The notes under the pieces are model-generated. The model did not search any database, was not told where the DNA came from, and was given only the letters and a program-made list of their open reading frames with translations. The position numbers and the translations under genes are program-made. Positions 1 to 11,539 of a stretch of 64,000 nt of DNA are shown one piece after another (position 1 is the first letter of the stretch; each line of letters opens with the position of its first letter). The stretch is from Ptychodera flava (lineage: Eukaryota > Hemichordata > Enteropneusta > Ptychoderidae). The DNA lies in assembly GCF_041260155.1 (NCBI RefSeq), contig NC_091942.1, positions 3,586,501-3,650,500 of the forward strand, in the 5' to 3' direction.

Positions 1-99
1 CGATTGGCAAAATTAGGCGGTGCGACTGCTGCCGCGGTTGCAACCAAAGATCTCCTTGAACGGAAAAATATTATTCCTGCAGAACCTTATACTGTGTAA
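1..99 (+). CDS. C-terminal tail of a viral-element protein (cut by window edge)
   Basis: An open frame runs from base 1 to a TAA at 97-99. Its 32 residues contain an alanine-rich stretch (GGATAAAVATKDL) followed by KNIIPAEPYTV. The start lies outside the window. The short spacing to the next ORF (70 bp) and the same strand suggest it belongs to the same virus-like element. The function cannot be read from this tail; a capsid-associated or membrane-active role is possible but unsupported. Confidence 0.35.
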   Translation, partial: RLAKLGGATAAAVATKDLLERKNIIPAEPYTV

Positions 100-168
100 T
101 GGGCACCTTCGGAATAATAATAATATTCATCGAACACTTATACTTAGTAATATATACAACGTACAACA

Positions 169-899
169 ATGATCATTTGGATTGAAAGCCAAACAGGTGA
201 ACCAGTCACTGTTAATTTTTACCCTTGCATTGACACGACACAGTTTACGAAGATAAGACTGCTAGAGTGCGGACTATATAATTCATGGCATAACATAACA
301 TCGACGAATAATGTAATAAAATATCAAGAAGGTGACCAACCGAAGAAGACTAAATCAATACGTCCAGGTAACTACAATATCGATACGTTAAACAAAGCAA
401 TCGGGTTGAAGCAAAAAATTAATTTTGAAAAACATCTGCCGACAAACCATGTTTATCTAACTTTGGCTAAAGATATTAAAGTCTATTTCAATGCTACAGG
501 TAGCTTTGCCAACGTAGTTGGTTTTTCAGATAAACCTGAGGACAACCCAGTTATAAAAAGTACTATTAGTCCGAAGAAAGTGGATTTCTTAACAGTCACT
601 AAATATATAGTTCATTCAGATGTAGTCGATGTTACTGGAAATTATGTTTCATTTGGTTCGGGTGCCTCCGGAGGATACATACAGGGAAAGTATCGAACTG
701 TTTACAAATACTTCCCATCCGGGATACGAGAGAAATAAGTGAAAAGGTTACTTACGATTTTAAAAACGGAGCAATTTCTATGCCATTGAGAAAAGGGGGA
801 GATTACATGAATTCAATGCGTATCTGGATAACAGATCAGGATGGGAACATGATCGATTTCAATAACTGGCCAATTAGCTTTTGTATTGAATTATTGTAG
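169..899 (+). pseudogene. Penton/minor-capsid-like protein of virus-like element, frameshifted
   Basis: The first part (169-738, 189 residues) starts MIIWIESQ. It contains a pattern I associate with minor-capsid-like proteins of Maverick/polinton-like elements: a block ending LYNSWHNI (about residues 37-44), then PGNYNID near residue 66, a beta-rich stretch, and a VVGF motif near 116. The frame stops at 736-738. An adjacent open frame (723-899) continues with family-like features, including WITDQDGNMIDFNNWPISF near its end, and stops at 897-899. A one-base indel near 720-735 therefore appears to have split one gene of about 240 residues. A virion structural role is inferred from family resemblance only. 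A short AT-rich leader with a TATA-like AATATATACA precedes the start. Confidence 0.5.
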
Positions 900-971
900 T
901 CCCGAAGCGGGGGCCGGTGTAACCCTATCGGAAGATAAACCATCCCACGACCAATCCTCCAGCAATATATA

Positions 972-1349
972 TCATTTCATATTTCTTTTGCTCAGGACTG
1001 GGTTGATAATAATCTGAGAATTGAACTGCCCCTTCGAACGGCCTGACGTAGAGTTGCTTTGCACCGCTTCTGCTTCTTCCAGGATTTCTGCATCTGTATC
1101 TCTTAATTCTGCCGCAGCATGTGCGTCCTTTGCTTGATTTTCTCTTTCCCAGTCAGCCTGGAGTAATCTTTTTTCTGACCAGACGTTGCGATCATGTTCA
1201 AATTTTTCTAATGCTTTATCATGTCGGACTTTCTCTTCAATAAGAGCCTCACCATTCCCAGAAAGCTTTTGTCCGATAATATTTCCTCCTGTGAATGCCG
1301 TTGCATTTAATACAGCACCGAGAACTGTCATTCCTATTGCTGAAGCCAT
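972..1349 (-). CDS. Small membrane/coiled-coil protein of virus-like element
   Basis: This is an intact 125-residue ORF. The N-terminus (MASAIGMTVLGAVLNATAF, then TGGNIIGQ) is small and hydrophobic and could be a single membrane or membrane-active segment. Residues 35-100 are highly charged and predicted coiled-coil (EEKVRHDKALEKFEHDRNVW onward). The tail is polar (SGRSKGQ) and ends in NPVLSKRNMK. I recall similar short proteins with the same N-terminus plus 'RHDKALEK' heptads beside structural genes of polinton-like elements, but their function is unknown to me. It runs opposite to its neighbours and shares a 63-bp divergent intergenic region with the ORF starting at 1413. Confidence 0.5.
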   Translation of the reverse strand: MASAIGMTVLGAVLNATAFTGGNIIGQKLSGNGEALIEEKVRHDKALEKFEHDRNVWSEKRLLQADWERENQAKDAHAAAELRDTDAEILEEAEAVQSNSTSGRSKGQFNSQIIINPVLSKRNMK

Positions 1350-1392
1350 GACTGTGTATTGTATATTACAAGGTATTATTTTAATTTCACTG

Positions 1393-1400
1393 TATATAGG
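1393..1400 (+). promoter_or_regulatory. TATATAGG box upstream of viral ORF (also at 2561-2568 and 2690-2697)
   Basis: The exact octamer TATATAGG occurs three times: at 1393-1400 just ahead of the 1413 ATG, at 2561-2568 and at 2690-2697. The last two lie past the last ORF, perhaps serving genes now lost. Spacing to the 1413 start is compatible with a short-leader viral promoter. Promoter activity is inference. Confidence 0.3.
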
Positions 1401-1412
1401 TCCCTACGGAGT

Positions 1413-2473
1413 ATGTCTGATCCAAGTGGCTTCGGTCTAGGTACAATTCGTATGCAAAATCTTGAGCTTGAAGATCTGAGTGATGTTAAAGTTAACAATA
1501 ATACTAAGATGGCTGCTAATCATAATAAGGATTACGTCCTTCGTTATAAAGACCGCGAAAAATATTTCGTTTTAGCCAATGCCGCGGCGCCATCCCACGA
1601 ACATGCTGTAGAATTTTCCGAACTTAAAGACATTGATGAAACTGTAATTGACGCCACAAAGGCTTCGAATGATTCTACTCCTTTTGCTCTGACATGGGAT
1701 TCGGCTAGTCAGAAATTCATGCCTTATAATGTGCCGCGTAACATCTTAGATATATTGGATAGTGAAATTGCAGGAGGTGTTGCTGAACCACCAGGAACTC
1801 CGAATGTGATTTATTTTGATAGCAATGTAAACAAATATAAATTGTTAGATTTTCGTAGTTGGCTTACTCCTACGAATCCATACATTGCACTTCTTGGTAT
1901 ACCGATTCATCTTAAAATTAGTCCTCTTAATACAATAATGAAGGCAGATAATACACTAAGAAGGTGGATAAACGAGGGGGAGAATTATTGCTCGTATACA
2001 GCTAGCGGAGTTCCAGTTAGATTATTTTGGGACACAACTTTAAAGAAACTGGGTCTAAAAGTGTCGGTGATGAGGCAGCTGAATTAACTTTACAGACTGT
2101 AAATCAACAGATGACTGATAATATGAAAATACTTCAACATGGTACAGTTCTCATTAGATGTGTAAAGTTAGCTACTGGAGATGAATTTGACGATTTGGTT
2201 GGATATTATGCTATGAAAACAGATAACAGAACAACTTGTGATATTATCATAAGTATCGATAAAGATCGGGGAGGGGAAATGAGTATTGAATGTTTTGTTG
2301 GTGGGAATAGAATAGAGAACGACTTAGGAACTACATTTGTACGTAGAGATAAAAGAGTGAACACTTTAGATATCAGTACCATTCATCTGAAACGTCTCAT
2401 ATTATTTGAAGTAATGGTCTTCCGTCACATTTTAAGTTCAGAGGAAATTACTAAAATTTTATCTATCAGGTGA
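1413..2473 (+). pseudogene. Fibre-like structural protein of virus-like element, frameshifted
   Basis: The likely start is the ATG at 1413 (MSDPSGFGLGT), 13 bases after a TATATAGG box; an in-frame ATG at 1359 lies upstream of that box. The first segment runs to a stop at 2085-2087. A second frame open at 2027-2473 continues with a plausible C-terminal domain of beta-strand pattern (FVRRDKRVNTLDIS, then LKRLILFEVMVFRH) like a lectin/LamG-type fold. The two overlap out of frame near 2040-2075, so a single indel probably broke a gene of about 350 residues. The N-terminal part repeats short 'FVLAN' and 'YFDSNVNKYKL'-type strands as in fibre or tail proteins. A receptor-binding or decoration role is inference. 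Confidence 0.45.
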
Positions 2474-3286
2474 ACAAGTTCGCCCCGATAGGAACTCTCG
2501 TGTTCAACATCAGCTAGACTCCGCGACCGGCCGGACTGACAACGGGTGTAAAAGTCCCTTTATATAGGCTAGTTTGATGGTGATGACTCACACGGAATTT
2601 CCCACCTTCCCACCTTCGGAACGTGTATAAACATGCTCAGCAGGCCCGCTTAGTTCAGGACAATGCACTGCTGCGCATGCGTGAGTTCGTATATAGGTCA
2701 GGGTCATACTTTAGTTACATGGATGGTTAATTTTTCCTTCGCTTCATGTAGATAAATGAATAAAATGGGGTGTAAAATTCTTACTTAATCCCAGTTGTCC
2801 ACGCTTTCTTTACTACTGCCATTTGTCATAATTTTGAAATAAATACCATCAACCAAGATATGCCTTGACTGATTTTGTTCAAATTAAACTTTCAGACAGC
2901 ACACCCCGATCTACAAACGCAACTTAATATCATGTGCCCAATCACCCAATTTACCGCTTGGTACCCATTGTCGCAACTTTTTTGAGGGACTAGTGCACAT
3001 GTCTGAAGCGAATATCCTCATTAAACTATGGTTAAAATTTGCGCCCGCAGAGGGCTGTGATGTCTATACGCATGTCAGTTTGTTTTGCTGAAAATACCTT
3101 GTGCGGTAAGGGCTGTCTGTTTGTGATAATGGTCTGAAATCCTTACCAAGACTGCCTAACCAACTTGGTTCAAACTTGATCTAGGTACATAGGGTACATA
3201 TTAACGTTACTCACAGCTATAGTCTTGGTTGGCGATTTGTGCGAATTGCAACGTCTGGAAAGTTCACTAAAACGTGTTCAAACTGA

Positions 3287-3291
<5 letters not shown>
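2474..3291. other. Non-coding, probably intron of the GH31 gene or viral flank
   Basis: No convincing ORF or exon was found. I looked specifically for the preceding GH31 exon (the region around the family's WYDYYTG motif) and did not find it, so upstream exons lie outside the window or are lost. GC-rich patches at 2480-2560 may still belong to the virus-like element. Confidence 0.4.
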
Positions 3292-3370
<79 letters not shown>

Positions 3371-3371
3371 A
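3292..3371. repeat. (GA)n microsatellite
   Basis: About 80 bp of almost uninterrupted GA dinucleotides, with one GGA interruption, inside the intron before the first GH31 exon. Confidence 0.95.
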
Positions 3372-3581
3372 AGGGGGATTTAGTATGATGTATAGAGGCA
3401 GACCAATCAAGGAGGGGGCAAAGGAAGGCAGCTTATCCCTAAGATATTGATCTCCAAAACGTTTCAGATATAAAAGCGGGTCATAATGATCGTTAACTAT
3501 GTAAATTCTCTATTTCACTGTCAATCACAGATGTTAATTAAGTTAATTAATTCAGTGTAACCTTTCTTTTCATTTAACAAG

Positions 3582-4573
3582 GGTCAGGAAGTACCGCTAT
3601 CCTACCGTGGCAAAAGCAACGTGCTCAGCGCACCAATGGATTACATTCCATTACACGTCAGAGGTGGACATATCATCCCGACTCAGCAACCGGCGAATTC
3701 GACCGTCTTCAGGTGATACACTCACATTCAACCACTACACTGTGAAAATTGCACTTTTTCAATTCAGCACAAGAAGAGCTACGTCATTTAAATTGAATAA
3801 GATGCTACAACTTTTTTTTATTCCTCGTGTGTTTTACCGTTACCAGTTGTCACAGGGTGATGAAAGGAACAAGATATTTCGACACTTTCCGAAAGCTCTT
3901 GCATGACAACATTCGCTTTTTTAAGACTTTCCAGATTAGTTATATATAGTAGACAGAATTCATGAAAGACACTGTAGGAAGTCGTCACTGAAGAAACGTC
4001 TTGCGTTAGCAATTCTTCCTCATCTTACAAATCACCTTGATACAATCCTATAAAACATCTCCTGATATTATTAGCGCTTACTGCGTTCGAAATGTTGAAC
4101 CGATAGTCACCTATGCCTGGAATTTTAAGAAATACCAAATTCACTCCCAAATTTTTGTACCTTTTCAATTCTCTTCATGTTATATCAATTTTTAGACATC
4201 TGTTATTCTTGCACACTGATTCCGAGAGAATTTCTATCCACAATAATATCTTATTGGCTATTGTTTTATGTTAAGTTCATTCAAAATGACTCATTATTGA
4301 TTACACAAATTAATAAAAATTTGATGTCGTCTTTTAAATACTACCCACTATTACTGTTGATGCGACCATTTTTTGTCTTGATTACTGAATTCTATGATCA
4401 CATTTCATCTTTTCAGTCGTGAACTTCCCTTTGGTCTGATAGTTGCCCTTGGCGACGATTATACAGCTTCCGGTTCTCTATTCTGGGACGATGGTGATTC
4501 GGTCGATACAATCGAAGACGAAAACTACTTTATGGAAAGCTTCACCGCGTCCTCTGTAAGCGACGTTTCTGTT

Positions 4574-4627
<54 letters not shown>

Positions 4628-4628
4628 A

Positions 4629-4666
<38 letters not shown>

Positions 4667-4709
4667 ATGTATGTATGTATGTATGTATGTATGTATGTAT
4701 GTATGTATG

Positions 4710-4740
<31 letters not shown>

Positions 4741-5883
4741 CACGTATGTACGTACGTATGTGTGTATGTATGTATGTATGTATGTATGTATGTTGTATGT
4801 ATGTATGTATGTATGTATGTGTGTAAGTATGTATCTATGTAATTAAGTACTGCGTACATACCTATGGTAGGTAGTATAGGTATACATTATTTATACAAGC
4901 ATGCATGCATGCGTGTATGCGTGTAAGTGTGGAAGGGCAGGCGGCGTGTGTGATACGGGTATACTCACGTCTACATTCAATTTGATGCATGTATGTATAA
5001 GTATGTTACGTATGACACCTATGGCTGTATCCATATGTGAAACTGTAACGCGATCGGAACTGATTTGGGAGAATTTGATCTTCATATTGTTTAAATTTCT
5101 CAAAGGTGTTAGGTATACCCTGTAGCTGAATGTTGCAATATTACAAATTACTCATAATTAGGTTTATACCTTAAAAGCAGATGAGATTACATTTGTAGAT
5201 TAAAACGACATTAGGCCTACTTCACTATCCATAGATCCCAAATTAGTTCCAATCGTGGTATGTGGTTCCATACTTTATGCATAAATGTACGCTTGCACGA
5301 CTTCAGTAAAGCTGTCACATATTCTCCTTTAAAGAATCAAGTGGACGGAGAGATTACAGTTTCAAATTACGTCATGGATCAGCTGACTTTGGATGACGTA
5401 ACAATCTTGGGTTTGGAGAGCACAGAAATTTCATCTGTAACCCTCGATGGCATGGAATTAAACCCATTACAATGGAGCATCGACGAAACCTTAATGGTGA
5501 GTCAGGATTCTCCCCTGTCCTTCCTTTCGCCACGATTACTCTTCATGTTTAATTTCGCATCTTTGGGAATATCTGACGGAAGTAAAATCGAGAAGAAAGG
5601 GGTATAGGTCCAATTTGTGTGACTAAAAATGACGTCACGGGGAACTATATGTTCTACGTGGCTGAAGTCCGTACCAATTATATTCCTCAAAGCACTTTTG
5701 TTGAATTTAAGTGTAAAAGTTTAATTGCAATGACACTATCCTTGTCTCTGTCTCTTGCTGTTTCTCTCTTCATGTCTCTGGCTGTCACAACGGTTTTTCT
5801 GTTCTCATCCTTTGTTACAGAAACTTACAATTGAAAATCTTCAACACCCAATGGACAACGGTTTCAACTTAGTTTGGTCCTAA
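3582..5883 (+). CDS. Glycoside hydrolase family 31 alpha-glucosidase (maltase/sucrase-type), last four exons
   Basis: Coding exons are 3582-3712, 4417-4555, 5335-5496 and 5821-5883 (TAA). All introns are GT-AG and phases join exactly. Exon 1 encodes the end of the catalytic region: QEVPLSYRGKSNV, then APMDYIPLHVRGGHIIPTQ, the conserved GH31 strand with HVRGG and IIPTQ. Exon 2 gives LIVALGDDYTASG and LFWDDGDSVDT, the hallmark of the proximal C-terminal beta domain. Exon 3 supplies the distal C-terminal beta domain, and exon 4 ends FNLVWS. Known family members (maltase-glucoamylase, sucrase-isomaltase, lysosomal alpha-glucosidase) release glucose from alpha-glucosides. The catalytic aspartates are in upstream exons not present here, so activity cannot be judged. 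The exact paralogue is unresolved, and nothing here shows secretion or anchoring. A virus-like element lies upstream, so the gene could be intact with a long intron or truncated. Confidence 0.85.
4571..4840. repeat. (CTGT)n and (GTAT)n compound microsatellite
   Basis: A CTGT tetranucleotide run (about 4571-4664) passes directly into a GTAT run (about 4665-4840) with a few interruptions. It starts about 15 bases after the splice donor of GH31 exon 2 (4556). Long ORFs in this stretch are repeat artefacts. Confidence 0.95.
5090..5256 (-). repeat. MITE family A, degraded copy in GH31 intron
   Basis: The segment ending CCCAAATTAGTTCCAATCGT matches the end of the two full copies at 22597-22811 and 62749-62961. 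It shares the internal AGATGAGATTACATTTGTAG block in reverse. The other end is eroded. It lies just upstream of GH31 exon 3. Confidence 0.65.
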
Positions 5884-8584
5884 ACTGCCTTCGGTGGCCG
5901 ATGGATTGTGTTTTTTTGTTCTATAGTTCATAATTTCTTTGATTGTATAACTAGATTTGTACATTTGTTGGTCATATTGTTATAATGCAGTCATTGATTA
6001 CGTTACTACACATTCAGTGCGGGCCGTTTGTTTTTTTTTAAACTCCCCAAAAACACTTTTCCATTGATATCTTAGAATTGTACCTCAGAATAGAACCTTT
6101 GAAATTGGTTTGTCGTCTAAAAGGTGATCTAATAAGTGGAACAACCTTTGATGCATAAAGTCAGTACAGCTATCCGAATCAACTTCCTTTTTTCGTGGCA
6201 GGGAAACGTTTAACAAGAGTACTGCGAATGAAAGCTCCGCATTGAGCTTCAGGCTGATTTTAATTTCACTGGAGAAAAAACAAATCGTAAAATGCTTGGT
6301 TTCGAGTCCAATTTATTTTACTTCGGGCTGATCAACATTTTTCAACTGTACGTATCTTGCACAATTATTTGTCTATAAATTTGGCAAATGTAAGCAATCT
6401 CACAAACTATTCTGTGATGCGTGCTATTTAGAATGATTATTCAGTTATCAATGAAGTTTTTTTTTTTCTAGTTTGTGTTTATTTCTAACAAAAGTCAGTC
6501 TTAAAATACATGTTACATGCTTTCAGATATGTTTTTCGATGTCTCCCGGTCCTAATTATTGTTGAAATCAACTTTACAGTATTTGTGTATGATTTGTTAA
6601 AGTCGGATGATTTAACAAACACCATACCATCAATATGAATGTCATCGCCATCATCATTATCCTAGTTATCACCTGAAAGTAGAATAACGCTATGTTGAAG
6701 AGAAACTTTGATCTTCAACTTACCTTTTTAAACGCTTTAATTTTAACGACTGGTTTTTCAAAAAACACCTGTATAAATGCACAGATTAGAGGGGAGTTGA
6801 TGCATAGTCTGAACGAGAACCTTATAGTTGCAAGGGACGATTTCCTGTCTCGAGACCTTAACTCTAGAGAACGTTTACGTATTCTAAATTATTTTCAATT
6901 TTTTCTGGATGCATTGAACTATACCGACTACCACAAGTTCTTTGTGTAGTCCTGGCAAAATATCGAATTAGTACTGAGCCAAACGAGAACTCAGAAAGCT
7001 GAAGTGTTGGGGTGAAATGTGAAACACGCAGAGACAAACATTGCATTATGTTGATCCGAGACCTTTACTGAATAGCAATGAAAATAAAGTAGAGTAAAAC
7101 GGCTCATATTGCTAAATCATTTGCATATGATTTGCATATGTCTCTGCCTGTAATCAGTTTACACAGCTCACTATGAGATGTTGAGTGATGTTGAGATACA
7201 AGCAACAATTTTTCACTTCAGTCCATTCAATCACGGCCCCTTCCTTGTCCTGTACGAAGCGTATACTTTGAGTTGATTGAGGACCGGCCGTAGACAGCAA
7301 TGCTGACTGACGACTGTAGCCTTGGAAACAATTTTCTTGGACAGAGTATTAGCTGCAATTCGACCGTAAACTACATACCCGAAGCAAAGGCTGGCAAAGT
7401 TGGCGTTAGCGCAATTGAAATATAATTACCATCATTATGCTCTGACCATGTATACAACCACAAGGTGAAGTGCTTTTCAACCATGATGGAATCTAAGATT
7501 CAGGAAATATATTTCCAAGTCGGAATAGTACTTGGAGGGGGAGTCTTAAGGTGTCGTTCTCCATTGGACGAACACGAGAGTGCATTATTGTGTAGAACAA
7601 TATCGTTTTGTCTCTACTATAAGCACAGTATCTAACCGTAATCTTTTGTGAAGTTTGGATTTCGGCTATTTAAAACTCGCGACGAACACAACTCAATTTT
7701 TAATAGATTAACGATGAAGGAATTTAGAAAAGGCGAGGCACATTCCAATGTCAGGGCGAGACGAAACAACACTTAAAAATACCATAAAGCGGGCACATCG
7801 TGATAAGATAAGACATAAATTGCCTCTTCTACGGTTGTCCATCATTTGTAATCTTTATGCGATTGTCATACCTGTCACAATCACATAGGGGGATGATAAA
7901 CTCGATGACAAGCACCTCACTTGTTGCGGCTTTATCTGACCATATCATAACAGTTAAAACCTTGACCATATATGTCATTCAGCTGGGTCGTGGTCAAGGA
8001 AAGTCGACCAATGGGCGTCTCAGTTCAGCGTCGGTATGCGGGCGCCGGACGCCATGAAATGCTAAAAATGCGACATTTTGTCATAAAGCCAACCACAGTT
8101 GGACTCGAAGAAAATTGCAAGCTGACAATTAAATTTGCACAGTACAGTTGTTCAATGAACATATGAGGCGCGTTCATGTCAATTTAATCGCCGATTTTAG
8201 TGGCCATGTTCTATCAAATCTTTGGAATACTGTATATCTATCCTCGCCATAATCATGATGCTACTAAAGAAGAAAGGGTGGTACAACGTATCACGAACTA
8301 CTGAGGGCGCTATTCATGAAACTTATCGGCTGACGTGAGGTCGATCTCTCAAGAAATAATTAAATGAAGCAAATAGTAAATTGTGGAATTTTATTTGAGA
8401 GGCAAACGAAAAGTTATAAAAAGGGGCAAAAAATTGTCGTTATTGACGAAAAATTAATGCACTCCAATTAAAGTGGTTTATGAATTATATTCGAGAAAAA
8501 TCTGGATAAAGGGACCCCTAAATCGGCCATCTTATCAATAGCAATAAACTGCAATAAAGTGATTATCACTATCTCCATCTCAAT
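5884..8584. other. Non-coding stretch after GH31
   Basis: Contains the 3' untranslated region of the GH31 gene and intergenic sequence. I saw no canonical AATAAA close to the stop codon. Short ORFs at 6692-6949, 7857-8166 and elsewhere have no recognisable motif. Confidence 0.5.
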
Positions 8585-9792
8585 GTCAAAGTCAACAACA
8601 ACCGAATCCCAATGGTGTATGGGAATATGTTGAATAGAAAGTCACTTAGACTTACAAGAGGGAATTTACCAACATCAAAACAGAATCTTCTTAGTGAAGT
8701 TCAATGGTATATAAGATATAATATAAGAAATGAAGGAAGTGTCCTCTTTTATCAAAAATGGTCAAAGAGTAGAATTTTAAGGCTTAAAGACACCTGGAAT
8801 GATAACAAAAATAATTGGATTGAAAATGGGAAATAATTGCAAAAATTAGAGGAGGTACAAATAGACATGTGCAAGAGGAAATTAAGACAGAGTATGAAAC
8901 ACTCCTCAATTCTTTTCCAGATTCCTGGAAACAAATAAGCACTTGAAACATCGAAAATGAAGAAAAATATGATATTTTAGACTTACAGAATTATGGTCTG
9001 ACAAAACGCAATGTCAAAGCCAAGTCACTTTATTGGAAATTAGTTGATAAGTAATGGCATGCAGTCAAAGGTCAAATTGGTCGAAAATGAGCTGAGAATC
9101 TAACTCTCACTGACAGTTACAAAGCTACTTTATTCAGTCGTCATAATTCAACAGGAATTGTTAGCAATCCAGTAAATGATTTAAATTGGAAGATTTTCCA
9201 TTGAGGCCTAGTCACAGGAAGCTTGGCCAAAACTTTCAATTTAAGTGATGAGAAATGCCATTTGTGGCTAAGAAGAAACACCGGAACACATCTTATTCGA
9301 GTGTAAATATGTGAAAGAAATCTGGAAGAAATGTATTTCTTTCTTTGTCAGAAAGCACAACTTTGACAACAATATCGATATCAAAAGATAAGCAATAGCA
9401 GGAATCGAAAATGATAATAACGCGACTTTGTAAAATACACAGTTTGGAATGTTCGAAATTCGGTTACTCTTCATAAAATTAAAGTTTCCCTTCAATCCTA
9501 TGTTATGCCATGAAATTGTTATCTTTCTTCATGGATGAATACATTATATTTCACTTATAACATGGTGAACAAAGCTGAGGATTTATCACAAAGTTTTCAA
9601 GCCTTGTGAGACTTGAAGGAGAAAAATGCATCCTGAATGCATTTATATGATGATCTTTGTATAGTTAAATGACTGAATTTTTGTTTTTTCAGACAAGTTG
9701 CATTGTAATTTTGACACATTCACAGTTATGTAGATTTGCTTTATTTGCGACTTTGTCGCAATAAATTTATCTTTTTCAAAAATAATAAAAAA
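8585..9792 (+). mobile_element. LINE remnant, L1/Tx1-type ORF2 C-terminus with poly(A)-like tail
   Basis: Frames around 8612-9390 read like the C-terminal part of an L1/Tx1-like ORF2: SVLFYQKWSKSRILRLKD followed by a W-rich stretch, LYWKLVDK, and a zinc-knuckle-like block with PEHILFECKYVKEIWKKC. Several stops and frameshifts break it. An AATAAA at 9770-9775 is followed by an A-rich tail ending near 9792, as expected for the LINE 3' end. The 5' end is truncated, as is usual for LINE insertions. Confidence 0.7.
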
Positions 9793-10261
9793 GACGTGGG
9801 CTCGTTATCTAAAGAAACTCACCTCATCAGAATCAAATATGGTACACAGATAAATGGCGATAAGTTAGTTTTTGTCTGGACGATGCATGCATATTTAATA
9901 CAAATTTGCATAATATTTTCTGTTCTGAAATCAGATATTCTCAGTACGACAGATCGTTTTGATCTTGTCGTTAATGTTAATGAAAGAAACATGAAAGAGT
10001 TCAAGGTCATGCGCACCAGTCAAAATAAGTGAACCCCTACCATTGCACCTAAAAATGGATGACCCCCCTTTTAAGATGACAAAATTTTCATGACACCCCC
10101 ATTGCTTGAGCAAACATCTCTGGAGGGGGAGTGGCAATAGAATCCAAAAAAAAAGATTCTCAGGTTTTTTCAAATTACCCCCTTACAAACTCGCAAGCTG
10201 TAAATGTTCAAATCTCCCCTACTGACTTGCTATAATTTGGAAATTAACTCTCAAAGGGATT

Positions 10262-11100
10262 GGATAGAAATTAAGGTGGATCGCAATATTTTTGCGCAAG
10301 CATGTGCGTACAAAATTTTGATATTTGGATTTAATTGATAATCAGCTGTTGATAATGTTGATTCACAATACATGGTAATCTATGATAAAACTACTTTTTC
10401 AATGCAAAACTAGCAATATCTATGCATTTATAGATATTTGATAATTGACACAAATGTACTTAATTGGAATAGGGTTGTTACAACTAATATGTGTACAAAA
10501 TATTTGACATTGGAATTTCACCAAAAATGTTCGTCCACTATACATGGTAGTCTATGATAAAACTGTGAATAATTTTTTTTTCCAATGAAAAATTTGCTCG
10601 TGCATATACAGACGTTGGATAATCAACATAAGTGTACTTGATTAGAGTATAACAGTAAAAGGTTCATATTATGTGTACAAGAAATCTGATATTGGAATTT
10701 CACTGAAAATGTTCATGCACTAGGTATGGGAGTCTATGAGGAAATCATGAATATTTTTTTCCGATACAAAAATAGGTAATTTCTGTGTATTTATGTACTC
10801 TTGACTATTCATATTCATGTACTTGATTAGACTAGGGTGGTTACAAAAGGATATGTGTGCCAGATATTGGATTTTAGAATATCACCGAAATTTTGTTTCA
10901 CTATACATCGGTGTCTATGAGAAAAGTATGAATATTTTTTTACAATGATGAACTAACTTAATCTGTGCTTTTATAGGTGTTTGACGATTGATGCAAATAG
11001 ACTTGATACAAATAGGGTATTTGAAAGTTCAGATGTGGACAACAATTATGATATTGGAATTTCACTTAAAAGTATAATTTCACTTTTCATGGTACTATCT
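10262..11100. repeat. Tandem satellite, about 180-bp unit, 4-5 diverged copies
   Basis: The block GTGTACAAAATATTTGACAT / TGGAATTTCAC recurs with small changes at about 10305, 10493, 10674, 10854 and 11034, giving spacings of 188, 181, 180 and 180 bp. Each unit also has ATACATGGTAGTCTATGA and a T-rich run before CAATG. It is AT-rich and non-coding. Confidence 0.8.
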
Positions 11101-11539
11101 TTAATATGTAAGTAGTAGGAATTGTTCATTGCCCTCAGTGAGCTCGATCTACAGTAAGACAAGCCTCAGAGTTGCCAAGGCAAGATGTGCATGTGACAGA
11201 TAATTATACTTTGTTCAGACTTACAGTTAAGTGACTACAGAGACTGAAATCGTGCAGCGAATCATTTTTATCTCCCAGAATGTTTCTTAACACTGAAACT
11301 GCCTTTTGACGAGACGAATACTTATGAAAACAAGTCATTGACAATGACACAGTCTCCACTTGTACTTTAATTACAAGTCCTCTAAGAGGAAAGAGTCCTC
11401 TTCATTAATTAGATCTGTGATTAAAAATACTGCGATACTAATTACAAAAGGTCATTCAAATGAATCAATTAGTACTTAATCGGCAGGATGCTGCCAAACA
11501 TTTTTGCATCCTATCCTAACTCTGACAGATTATCACCGG

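Larger units (their letters stand above)
1..2473. mobile_element. Decayed virus-like (Maverick/Polinton-type) element fragment
   Basis: Four or five ORFs are packed with little spacing in an otherwise intron-rich region: an alanine-rich protein tail, a jelly-roll-like structural protein, a small coiled-coil protein on the opposite strand, and a fibre-like protein. From memory, these ORF types recur together in invertebrate genomes within Maverick/Polinton-like or related polinton-like virus elements. That is recalled family knowledge, not a search result. Two genes carry frameshifts, so this is an inactive copy. No DNA polymerase B, integrase, ATPase or major capsid gene lies in the window; they would be to the left or lost. 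No terminal inverted repeat was identified, so both limits are approximate. Confidence 0.5.

Noticed and set aside
4571..4840. CRISPR-like array
   Set aside because: Perfect short tandem repeats without unique spacers in a eukaryotic intron; a microsatellite.
4394..4859. Long ORFs rich in VCLS, YVCM or HTYI repeats on both strands
   Set aside because: They are translations of the tetranucleotide microsatellite. Only 4417-4555 is coding, as a GH31 exon.
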